Assembly: GCA_001303245.1 (NCBI GenBank)
Contig: LJNS01000028.1
Coordinates: 1 to 40,579 of the forward strand
Direction of reading: 5' to 3'
Source: Gammaproteobacteria bacterium SG8_30
Lineage (GTDB): Bacteria; Pseudomonadota; Gammaproteobacteria; Steroidobacterales; Steroidobacteraceae
DNA: 40,579 nt
Below the pieces are notes generated by a model. It saw only the letters and a program-made list of their open reading frames with translations. It did not search any database and was not told the origin of the DNA. Below, in pieces: positions 34,550 to 40,579 of this stretch (positions are counted from its first letter, which is position 1; every line of letters starts with the position of its first letter). The translations under genes were made by a program, and so were the position numbers.

Positions 34550-35865
34550 GCGACGCCGACCGGGCGGCGGCGTCCGGCCAGCGTGGGCCCTGGGCCGCGG
34601 TCAGGCCCTACCTGGAGAAGGAATCGCTGGCCGCCTTCTTCGTCGGCGTCTCCTCGGGCTTTCCCTACGCCATGATCGGGGCGACGCTGACCACGCGCCT
34701 CGCGCAGGAAGGCATCGACAAGAAGACGGTCACGGCGTTCACGCTCGCCTTCCTGGTCTACAACCTCAAGGTGTTCTGGGCCTGGATCGTGGACGGCGTG
34801 CGCATCCCGGTGCTCGGCCGGCTCGGGCAGCGCGTGTCGTGGCTGCTCGTCGCAGGCGCGGCCGTCATCGCAGCGGTGGTCAACCTCGCGCTCGTCGACC
34901 CGTCCGCCAGCATCCAGGCCACGGTGGTCGCCGCGCTGCTGGTCGGCATCGCGGGGGCCACCTACGACATCGTCATCGACGCCTACCGGATCGAGACGCT
35001 GAAGCCCTACCAGCTCGGGGTCGGCTCCGGCATGTCCCAGTACGGCTGGCGGATCGGGTCGGCCGCCGCCGGTGCGCTCGCCCTCGTGGTCGCGGCCCGG
35101 CTCGGCTGGTCGGCGGCCTACGTCGCCTGCGCGGCCTTCGCCCTGCCGGCGATGCTGACCGGGCTGATCGTGGGCGAGCCGGCGCGCCATGTCGTTGCGG
35201 GCGAGAAGCGGGGCCTCGCGGCGGTCCGCAAAGCCATCGTCGGCCCGTTCGCGGAGTTCATGCGTCGCAGCGGCGCGTGGCTCGTCCTGGCGTTCATCCT
35301 GGTGCACAAGATCGGCGACACGCTGGCCAACCTCACCTTCCGGCTGCTGTTCAACGACCTCGGCTACACCAACGACGAGATCGCCGTCTACGACGTCGCC
35401 TTCGGCTTCTGGGCCTTCCTCGTCGGCATCTTCTTCGGCGGCATCCTGTACACGAAGCTCGGCCTCAAGCGGTCTGTCCTCCTGGCGCTCGTACTGATGT
35501 GCGTCTCGAACCTCAGTTTCGCCGTGCTCGCGGCGGCCGGTCACAGCAACTGGGGTCTCGCGGCGGCGATCGGCTTCGAGAACTTCGCGAGCGGCTACGG
35601 CGGCGTCGTGGTGGTGGCCTACTTCTCGGCGCTCTGCAACCTGCAGTTCACCGCTGCGCAATACGCGCTCATCTCGGCGGCGGCGAGCGTGCTGGGCCGC
35701 GTGCTGACGGGCACGACCGCGGGCGGCGTGATCCAGGCCATGGGCTATGTCGACTTCTACCTGCTGACCACCCTGCTTGCTCTGCCGGGCATCCTGCTCT
35801 TCTGGTTCATGATGCGGCGGGGCATGATCGACAGTGCGCTCGGGACGGCGGGCTTCAGGAACTGA
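34546..35865 (+). CDS. AmpG-like major facilitator permease
   Basis: This 439-residue inner-membrane protein has about twelve hydrophobic segments. The AmpG-family signature is visible: LAAFFVGVSSGFPYAMIGATLTTRLAQEGIDKKT, VFWAWIVDGVRIPVLGRLGQR, AYRIETLKPYQLGVGSGMSQYGWRIG and HKIGDTLANLTFRLLFNDLGYTNDEIA. AmpG imports anhydromuropeptides for cell-wall recycling, so that is the likely substrate, though paralogues with other cargo exist. The GTG start at 34546 overlaps the exonuclease stop as GTGA. The Rieske gene follows after 13 bp. Confidence 0.88.
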   Translation: MSDADRAAASGQRGPWAAVRPYLEKESLAAFFVGVSSGFPYAMIGATLTTRLAQEGIDKKTVTAFTLAFLVYNLKVFWAWIVDGVRIPVLGRLGQRVSWLLVAGAAVIAAVVNLALVDPSASIQATVVAALLVGIAGATYDIVIDAYRIETLKPYQLGVGSGMSQYGWRIGSAAAGALALVVAARLGWSAAYVACAAFALPAMLTGLIVGEPARHVVAGEKRGLAAVRKAIVGPFAEFMRRSGAWLVLAFILVHKIGDTLANLTFRLLFNDLGYTNDEIAVYDVAFGFWAFLVGIFFGGILYTKLGLKRSVLLALVLMCVSNLSFAVLAAAGHSNWGLAAAIGFENFASGYGGVVVVAYFSALCNLQFTAAQYALISAAASVLGRVLTGTTAGGVIQAMGYVDFYLLTTLLALPGILLFWFMMRRGMIDSALGTAGFRN

Positions 35866-35878
35866 GGGCGCCACGCGG

Positions 35879-36253
35879 GTGAAGGGCGAGATCGACACGG
35901 AGCGGGTGCTGTGCGAGGTCGACGACCTCGCCGAGCATCCCTGTCGCGAGTTCCGGGTGGGAGCGGGGCCCTGGCCGCTGTCCGGCTTTCTCGTGCGCAA
36001 GGGCGACGACATCCACGCCTACGTGAACCGCTGTCCTCACGCAGGGCACCCGCTCAACATCCGCCCGGATCGGTTCCTGACGCCCGACCGCTCGCTGATC
36101 GTGTGCTGTTCGCACGGCGCGCTGTTCGAGATGGAAACCGGCTTCTGCGTCGACGGCCCTTGCGCCGGCGCGTCGTTGACGCGCATCCCGATCGAGACGC
36201 TGGCCGGCTTCGTCCTGCTGGCCGAGGACGTCGACCCGGCGGACTACGAATGA
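35879..36253 (+). CDS. Rieske [2Fe-2S] domain protein
   Basis: This small soluble Rieske protein (about 124 residues) has both cluster-binding boxes: NRCPHAGHPL (Cys-x-His) and VCCSHGALF (Cys-x2-His). It resembles stand-alone ferredoxins of dioxygenase systems, but no oxygenase is nearby, so its partner is unknown. The GTG at 35879 is chosen because it follows the permease stop closely (13 bp) with GAGGGCG upstream; an ATG at 35834 lies inside the permease gene. Its stop overlaps the marC start as ATGA. Confidence 0.85.
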   Translation: MKGEIDTERVLCEVDDLAEHPCREFRVGAGPWPLSGFLVRKGDDIHAYVNRCPHAGHPLNIRPDRFLTPDRSLIVCCSHGALFEMETGFCVDGPCAGASLTRIPIETLAGFVLLAEDVDPADYE

Positions 36254-36885
36254 TCGACGAGCTGCTCAGGTTCTTCGTGCTGCTGTTCGTGGTGGTCGAG
36301 CCGATCACCCTGGTACCCGTGTTCGCCGGCCTGACCGGCGGTGCGGGCGAGCGCTACCGGCGGAAGATGGCGCTCAAGGCTGTCGCCGTGTCCGGAATCG
36401 TGCTGGTGCTGTTCGCCCTCGGCGGGGCCTGGTTCATCGACATGATGGGTATCAGCGTCGATGCATTCCGGATCGCCGGTGGAGCCATGCTCTTCCTGAT
36501 CGCGCTCGAGATGGTCTTCGCACGCGAGTCGGGCACGAAGACCACCAGCGAGGAGAAGACCGAGGTGCAGCAGCGCGACGACATCTCGGTGTTCCCGCTG
36601 GCCTTCCCGTTCATCGCGGGTCCGGGCGCACTCGCCACGGTGCTGCTCACCTTCGGCACGCTGCATCCCGATCCGCTGCTGACGCTCGGGCTGCTCGGCG
36701 TGATCGCGGCGGTGCTCGCAATCACTCTGGCGCTGCTGCTGCTGACGCCCTTCGTCAACCGCGTGATGGGCGTGACCGGCGCGCACGTGGTGAGCCGGCT
36801 GGCAGGCGTCGTGCTCGCCGCACTCGCCGTGCAGTTCATGATCGATGGACTGAAGGGGACATTCCTATTTTCCTTTTCGTCGTAA
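36250..36885 (+). CDS. MarC family membrane protein with repeat-derived tail
   Basis: This 211-residue integral membrane protein has about six helices. MarC/UPF0056 family signs are VVEPITLVPVFAGLT, FRIAGGAMLFLIALEM, the central charged loop KTTSEEKTEVQQRDDISVFPLAFPFIAGPGALATVLL, and a last helix ending AVQFMIDGLKG. Function is unknown despite the historical link to antibiotic resistance. The final eight residues (TFLFSFSS) and the stop are encoded by the left arm of the inverted repeat that begins at 36854, so the repeat has replaced or extended the natural C-terminus. It overlaps the Rieske gene by 4 bp. Confidence 0.88.
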   Translation: MIDELLRFFVLLFVVVEPITLVPVFAGLTGGAGERYRRKMALKAVAVSGIVLVLFALGGAWFIDMMGISVDAFRIAGGAMLFLIALEMVFARESGTKTTSEEKTEVQQRDDISVFPLAFPFIAGPGALATVLLTFGTLHPDPLLTLGLLGVIAAVLAITLALLLLTPFVNRVMGVTGAHVVSRLAGVVLAALAVQFMIDGLKGTFLFSFSS

Positions 36886-36936
36886 GTCCCTGGTTGAGAA
36901 GCGAAAGCCGGAAGAAGGAAAATTGGAATGTCCCCT
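36854..36936. repeat. 83-bp inverted-repeat element (GGGGACATTCC ends), copy 1
   Basis: Left arm 36854-36878 (begins AGGGGACATTCC) and right arm 36911-36936 (ends GGAATGTCCCCT) are complementary with about two mismatches over 25 bp. The interior contains CGTAAGTCC next to the left arm, like CGCAAGTCA in the copy at 39.1 kb. It carries the end of the MarC gene and stops 1 bp before the ribosome site of the next gene. Confidence 0.85.
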
Positions 36937-36949
36937 CGAGGAGAATGCG

Positions 36950-37291
36950 ATGGCAGGCTGGCTCGTTCCCGCACTGAAGGCGGTGCTGCCGCACGTCGGC
37001 ACGATCATCACCGCCGCGGCGCCGGTTTTCACGCGACGCACCGCCGGGGCAGATCCGACCCCCGGGGCGCTCATGCAGCAACAGATCGCCGAGCTGCAGG
37101 CGGCGGCGGCCCAGAACGACGCGCACGTCCGCGAGCTGGCGGAGCAGCTGCAGACGACCGTTACCGCGCTCGAGCGATCGGCAGCGCTTGCCGAGCGACG
37201 CCTGAAGCGGGCGACGACGATTGCGTCGTTGGCCATGGCCACAGCCGTGGCTGCGCTGGCGGCCGCCCTGTTCGGCCTGGCGGGCGCCTGA
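36950..37291 (+). CDS. small coiled-coil protein with C-terminal membrane helix
   Basis: This 113-residue protein has a mildly hydrophobic N-terminal segment (WLVPALKAVLPHVGTIITAAAPVF), a heptad-rich middle (QQQIAELQAAAAQNDAHVRELAEQLQTTVTALERSAAL) and a C-terminal membrane helix (IASLAMATAVAALAAALFGLAGA). I do not recognise a family. GAGGAGA lies 5 nt before the ATG, right next to the repeat element. It converges with trmB, 63 bp away. The layout suits a small membrane scaffold or tail-anchored protein, but no function is claimed. Confidence 0.65.
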   Translation: MAGWLVPALKAVLPHVGTIITAAAPVFTRRTAGADPTPGALMQQQIAELQAAAAQNDAHVRELAEQLQTTVTALERSAALAERRLKRATTIASLAMATAVAALAAALFGLAGA

Positions 37292-37354
37292 CGGGTACGG
37301 TGTGCCCGCCTCTGCATGGAGGCCGGGTCGAGCCTGCGCGAGGCTGGCCGCCGC

Positions 37355-38080
37355 TCAGTCGTCCTGCCCGGAACCGGCCGCGAGCCGTGTGAACTCGAGG
37401 TCGAACACTTCGTGCCCGAGTCTCTCGCCACGGCGCTCGAACTTGGTCGGCGGGCGCGAGGCGGGGCGTGGAACGAATCGGCCGTCCGGGGCGCGATTGG
37501 CGAAGTCCGTGCTAGCCGCCAGCACCTCGAGCATTTGTTCTGCATACGGCGTCCAGTCGGTGGCGAGACGGAAGACTCCGCCGGCCCTGAGCTTGCGCGC
37601 CACCAGCGCAACGAAGGCAGGCTGGACGATGCGCCGCTTGTGGTGGCGCTTCTTCGGCCACGGGTCCGGGAAGTACAGCAGCAGCTCGTCCAGGGACCCG
37701 TCCGGGATCTGCTTTTCCAGGACCTCCACTGCGTCGTGCGCGATCAGCCGGACGTTGGTGAGACCTTTAGCCTCGATGCCGAGCAGGCAGTGGCCGATGC
37801 CGGGTGGGTGCACCTCGACCCCGATGAAATCCGCCTCGGGTCGCCTGCAGGCCACCTCCAGCAACGTCTCGCCGTTGCCGATGCCCACCTCGAGGACCCG
37901 CGGCGCGGTCCGGCCGAACGTCGCATCGAGATCGAGCAGGTCGCGCCCGAAGTCGATGCCGTAGCGCGGCCACAGTTCCTCGAGCGCGCGCTGCTGCGCC
38001 CGTGTGATGCGGCCGGCGCGCTGCACGAAGCTGCGGACCGTGCGCGGCGCCGTCGGGCCAGCGGGTTCGTGGGCTGGCAA
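37355..38080 (-). CDS. trmB: tRNA (guanine-N7-)-methyltransferase
   Basis: This 241-residue TrmB forms 7-methylguanosine at tRNA position 46. The SAM-binding LEVGIGNGETLLEVA, FIGVEVHPPGIGHCL, LLLYFPDPWPKKRHHKRR (substrate and catalytic region) and the C-terminal TKFERRGERLGHEVFDLEF are all diagnostic. The ATG at 38080 lies in a 208-bp divergent gap; a TAGAGT about 37 nt upstream on the minus strand is a weak -10 candidate. Confidence 0.95.
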   Translation of the reverse strand: MPAHEPAGPTAPRTVRSFVQRAGRITRAQQRALEELWPRYGIDFGRDLLDLDATFGRTAPRVLEVGIGNGETLLEVACRRPEADFIGVEVHPPGIGHCLLGIEAKGLTNVRLIAHDAVEVLEKQIPDGSLDELLLYFPDPWPKKRHHKRRIVQPAFVALVARKLRAGGVFRLATDWTPYAEQMLEVLAASTDFANRAPDGRFVPRPASRPPTKFERRGERLGHEVFDLEFTRLAAGSGQDD

Positions 38081-38288
38081 ATCAGGATCCTGTGTAGGAG
38101 ACTACGGGCCCGTCCACTCTAGCCTGCCTTGGGCCCGTCGTCCGGGCGGCGAAGGGGTCCTGCTCGCGGGGCGGACGGACACGCAGACAGTTCGGTGAAC
38201 TCATCCCGGACTGACACCGTTCAACGAGGCTTCGCCGGGCTCCCGGCCGTCGGCTGGCGAGCGCCTCCAATTTGTGGGATGAATTCAG

Positions 38289-39083
38289 ATGAAGACGCAC
38301 GGACTCAATCTTGCGGGAAGGCTCGCCTCCGTACTTCTCCTGTCGTGCCTCGTGATGGCGGGCCACGCGGACCAGCAGCCCGAGAACGAGGGGCGCAAGC
38401 GCGGCGCCCGGGGTGGCGCGCTCATCGGCCTGACCATGGGCGCGCTCACCGGCGACGCCGGGCTTGCAGTGGCCGGCGCGGCGGCGGGCGCGGTGGCCGG
38501 CGGCGTGGCCGGCTCCTGGAAGGACTACGAGCAGGATCGCGAGGACTACCGGGCCGAGACCATGGCCGGCGCGATCGCCACCAAGGGCGGCGGTGGCGAC
38601 GGTGAAGCACCCGACGGCTGGCACGACATCGACGCCTTCATCGGGCAGTGGTCCGTCACCGTGTGGCTGCTGGACCCGGAAGGCAACCGCATCGACGCGA
38701 CCGCCGAGGCGGTCAGCAGCCTGGACACGACGCAGAGCGTGACCTTCAGGTTCTCCAACTTCCAGTCGGAGGACTTCGAGGAGCCGGTCACCGGATCCTC
38801 GACGATGCGATTCGAGCGCGACCGGGGCTTCGAGCTGCTGAACGACTTCTCGGTCGCGACCGAGGGCAACCGCTACGTCGGCCACTTCGACAACGCCGCT
38901 GGCAAGTACGAGTTCTTCTACGCCGGTTCCAACCAGGCTACCTACACGGGTTTCAAGCGGACCGACTATCGCCTGGAGATGCGCATGATCGGCCGCGACG
39001 TGATCGTCTGGGAAACCTTCCTGAGCGACGGCGGCACGGAAAGGAAGATCCAGAGCTACCGCCTGGCGCGCAAGGGGAACTAG
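38289..39083 (+). CDS. secreted glycine-zipper / lipocalin-like (DUF1579-type) protein
   Basis: This 264-residue protein has a signal peptide (LASVLLLSCLVMAGHA). A glycine-zipper hydrophobic stretch follows (GARGGALIGLTMGALTGDAGLAVAGAAAGAVAGGVAGSW). The C-terminal domain begins WHDIDAFIGQWSVTVWLLDPEGN and continues with GSSTMRFERDRGFELLNDFSV and YVGHFDNAAGKYEFFYAGS, like DUF1579-type ten-stranded ligand-binding barrels. The combination suggests an envelope-anchored lipid or hydrophobe binder; unproven. The stop codon TAG is formed by one T plus the AG of the adjoining repeat arm. Confidence 0.7.
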   Translation: MKTHGLNLAGRLASVLLLSCLVMAGHADQQPENEGRKRGARGGALIGLTMGALTGDAGLAVAGAAAGAVAGGVAGSWKDYEQDREDYRAETMAGAIATKGGGGDGEAPDGWHDIDAFIGQWSVTVWLLDPEGNRIDATAEAVSSLDTTQSVTFRFSNFQSEDFEEPVTGSSTMRFERDRGFELLNDFSVATEGNRYVGHFDNAAGKYEFFYAGSNQATYTGFKRTDYRLEMRMIGRDVIVWETFLSDGGTERKIQSYRLARKGN

Positions 39084-39218
39084 GGGACATTCCTATTTTC
39101 CTTTTTCCCGCAAGTCAATGATTCTTCGGCTGACGAGGAGCATCTCCTCTTCTTCGTCCTCGCGCGCGTTGCCGAAATTCAGCAACTTGCGCAGGAAAGG
39201 AAAATAGGAATGTCCCCT
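39082..39218. repeat. 137-bp inverted-repeat element (GGGGACATTCC ends), copy 2
   Basis: The terminal arms 39082-39104 and 39196-39218 are perfectly complementary over 23 bp (AGGGGACATTCC... and ...GGAATGTCCCCT). An internal GCAAGT / ACTTGC pair (39110-39115, 39185-39190) extends the symmetry. No ORF of note lies inside. Both convergent neighbours end in TAG stops that use the AG of the arms. The appearance is that of a small non-autonomous mobile or REP-like element. Confidence 0.88.
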
Positions 39219-40362
39219 ATCGCGTTATCAGATCGGGCGTGAGGTCGGCGACGCTGCGGCAGCCGGTCAGCGCCAGCGTCCGGTCGAACTCGTCGCGCAG
39301 GATCTCGAGCGCGCGCGCGGCGCCGGCCTGTCCGCCCGCGCCGAGCCCGTAGACAGGCGCGCGGCCGAGCGCCACGGCGACCGCACCGCACGCCACGGCC
39401 TTGGCGATGTCCGACCCGCGCCGCACGCCGCCGTCCACGATCACGGTCGTGCGGCTGCCGAGGGCGGCGACGACCTCGGGCAGTGCGTCCATGCCGCTGA
39501 CCGCACGGTCCATTTGCCTGCCGCCGTGATTGGAGAGCCAGACGCCGTCCACGCCGATCCCGACGGCGCGCTCCGCATCGTCTGCGCGAAGCACGCCCTT
39601 GAGCAGCAGCTTCCGTTTCCAGCGCTCCCGGAAGCGGGCGAGGTCGTCCCAGTTCAACGAAGGGTCGAACATCCCGTGGCCGACGAAGGCATTCACGTTT
39701 GCGCCGGGCTCGAGCTCGCGCTCGACGTTGACGAAGCGGGGCTTGCGGGTCGCCACCGTCAGCAGCCAGCCCGGGTGCAGCAGGATGTCGAGCTTGGTCG
39801 CGAGCGGGAACTCCTGTTTCGGCAGCAGCCCGCTTCGCAAGTCGCGTTCGCGCTTGCCCGCGGTGGGGAAGTCGCTGGTGATGATCAGCGCCTCGACGCC
39901 CGCGGCATCTGCGCGGTCGATCAGCCGGTCGGTGATCTGCCGCTCGCGGAACACGTATCCCTGCAGCCACAGGCGGCCGGAGGTCTCACGCACCAGGTCC
40001 TCGATGTAGCTCATCGAGACGGTGGACATCGCAAACGGCAGGCCGGCGCCCGCGGCGGCGCGAGCCATCTGCAGGTCACCGTCACGCCACTGGATGCCGT
40101 TCAGGCCGGTCGGGCCGACGATCGCCGGGAACGCGGCCGGCTGTCCGAGGATGCGCGTGGCAGTGTCACGCTTCGACACGTCGTTGAGCGTTCGCGGCCG
40201 GAAGCGCAGCTCTTCGAAGGACTCTCGGTTGCGACTCAGCGTCGCCTCGTCCTCTGCCCCGCCGTCGACGTAGTCGAAGGCGAAGCGGAAGCGCGGCAGC
40301 CGGCGCCTGGCGATCTCCCTAAGCTCGTCGATGTTGAGCGCGTTCTCGATGCGCCTCGTCAT
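39217..40362 (-). CDS. FMN-dependent alpha-hydroxy-acid oxidase/dehydrogenase
   Basis: This 381-residue protein is of the LldD/glycolate-oxidase family. Visible are the N-terminal FAFDYVDGGAEDEATLSRN, FPAIVGPTGLNG, MSTVSMSYIEDL, WLQGYVFRERQIT, the substrate region SDFPTAGKRERDLRSG, KLLLKGVLRADDA, the catalytic base and arginine in LSNHGGRQMDR, and the FMN-phosphate site VIVDGGVRRGSDIAKA. It oxidises an L-2-hydroxy acid such as lactate or mandelate; the exact substrate is not decidable. The ATG overlaps the stop of the upstream flavoprotein gene by 4 bp. Its stop lies in the right arm of the repeat element. Confidence 0.9.
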   Translation of the reverse strand: MTRRIENALNIDELREIARRRLPRFRFAFDYVDGGAEDEATLSRNRESFEELRFRPRTLNDVSKRDTATRILGQPAAFPAIVGPTGLNGIQWRDGDLQMARAAAGAGLPFAMSTVSMSYIEDLVRETSGRLWLQGYVFRERQITDRLIDRADAAGVEALIITSDFPTAGKRERDLRSGLLPKQEFPLATKLDILLHPGWLLTVATRKPRFVNVERELEPGANVNAFVGHGMFDPSLNWDDLARFRERWKRKLLLKGVLRADDAERAVGIGVDGVWLSNHGGRQMDRAVSGMDALPEVVAALGSRTTVIVDGGVRRGSDIAKAVACGAVAVALGRAPVYGLGAGGQAGAARALEILRDEFDRTLALTGCRSVADLTPDLITR

Positions 40363-40579
40363 GCCATCCTCCCCGCGATCCTTCCACCGAAGATACAGCC
40401 GCCGAGGAACGTGCCCTCGAGGCCGCGCTTACCGTTCATGCCGCCGCCGCCGAAACCCGCCGCCTCGCCGGCCGCGAACAGTCCGGGGACGGGTCGCCCG
40501 CGCAGGTCGAGCACGCGCGACTCGAGATCGGTCTGCAACCCGCCCATGCTCTTGCGGCTGATGACGAACTCGCGGATCG
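40359..40579 (-). CDS. FAD-binding dehydrogenase, C-terminal part (runs off the window)
   Basis: Only the last 73 or so residues are present; the start lies beyond the right edge. The end reads GLQTDLESRVLDLRGRPVPGLFAAGEAAGFGGGGMNGKRGLEGTFLGGCIFGGRIAG, the C-terminal FAD-contact region of the fumarate reductase / 3-ketosteroid-dehydrogenase-like flavoprotein superfamily (GLFAAGE motif). Substrate unknown. It is translationally coupled (ATGA) to the alpha-hydroxy-acid oxidase gene, which suggests two oxidative steps in one catabolic pathway. Confidence 0.8.
   Translation of the reverse strand, partial: IREFVISRKSMGGLQTDLESRVLDLRGRPVPGLFAAGEAAGFGGGGMNGKRGLEGTFLGGCIFGGRIAGRMA

Noticed and set aside
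38106-38139. Two GGGCCCGTC copies upstream of trmB
   Set aside because: Short GC-rich direct repeat expected by chance at this composition; no other support.

Overview
The window is about 40.6 kb of very GC-rich chromosomal DNA, densely packed with short intergenic gaps and many 4-base ATGA/GTGA start-stop overlaps. Family content points to a gammaproteobacterium: an E. coli-type gshA, a 324-residue CysB preceded by the small gene that also sits beside cysB in Pseudomonas, a radC / coaBC-dut locus, divergent pyrE and an exonuclease III of the Crc subtype, and a bifunctional chorismate mutase-prephenate dehydrogenase. The base composition and scattered GGGGAC palindromes fit a high-GC lineage such as Chromatiales, Xanthomonadales, Steroidobacterales or Woeseiales. 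I cannot name the genus. I see no rRNA, tRNA, CRISPR array, phage or intact transposase gene.

Layout. 1-7.3 kb (minus strand): DUF2845 protein, acetyltransferase, small CysB-linked protein, cysB, a HerA-like ATPase, a thioredoxin-like lipoprotein, a PhzF-type isomerase and yajQ. 7.5-10.5 kb (plus): gshA and a membrane diguanylate cyclase with an unusual hairpin at its start. 10.5-12.2 kb (minus): pdxH-like oxidase, a CPXCG protein and an orphan ABC ATPase. 12.3-20.7 kb (plus): alpha/beta hydrolase, tyrA, a DUF484-GGDEF cyclase, an eight-haem cytochrome fused to HEAT and TPR repeats, a TIGR01777 epimerase, then an M23 peptidase / coiled-coil protein / bactofilin cell-shape cassette. 20.7-23.1 kb: a non-coding stretch with a nested inverted repeat, mutM and an AraC-type regulator (minus). 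23.3-27.8 kb (plus): a probable envelope operon (DUF1254, glycine-zipper protein, unknown secreted protein, SYLF protein, lipase-like lipoprotein). 27.8-33.7 kb: rpmB-rpmG (minus), outer-membrane barrel protein (plus), radC (minus), coaBC and an N-truncated dut (plus), DUF4124 protein and pyrE (minus). 33.8-37.3 kb (plus): exonuclease III, AmpG-type permease, Rieske protein, MarC protein and a small coiled-coil protein. 37.4-40.6 kb: trmB (minus), a secreted glycine-zipper protein (plus), an FMN alpha-hydroxy-acid oxidase and the end of a flavoprotein dehydrogenase (minus).

Themes. Cell-envelope functions recur (bactofilin cassette, lipoproteins, barrel protein, glycine zippers, AmpG). Cyclic-di-GMP also recurs: two cyclases with intact GGDEF/GGEEF and RxxD inhibitory sites, plus YajQ, a proposed cyclic-di-GMP binder.

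The most unusual signals are non-coding. Four intergenic inverted-repeat elements share GGGGAC/GTCCCC ends, and some of them supply the stop codon or C-terminal tail of the adjacent gene. A perfect hairpin and a GTGA-overlapping mini-ORF sit at a diguanylate cyclase start. Several -10-like hexamers lie exactly 6 nt before start codons, suggesting leaderless mRNAs. The dut gene lacks motif I and lies in frame behind the coaBC stop.
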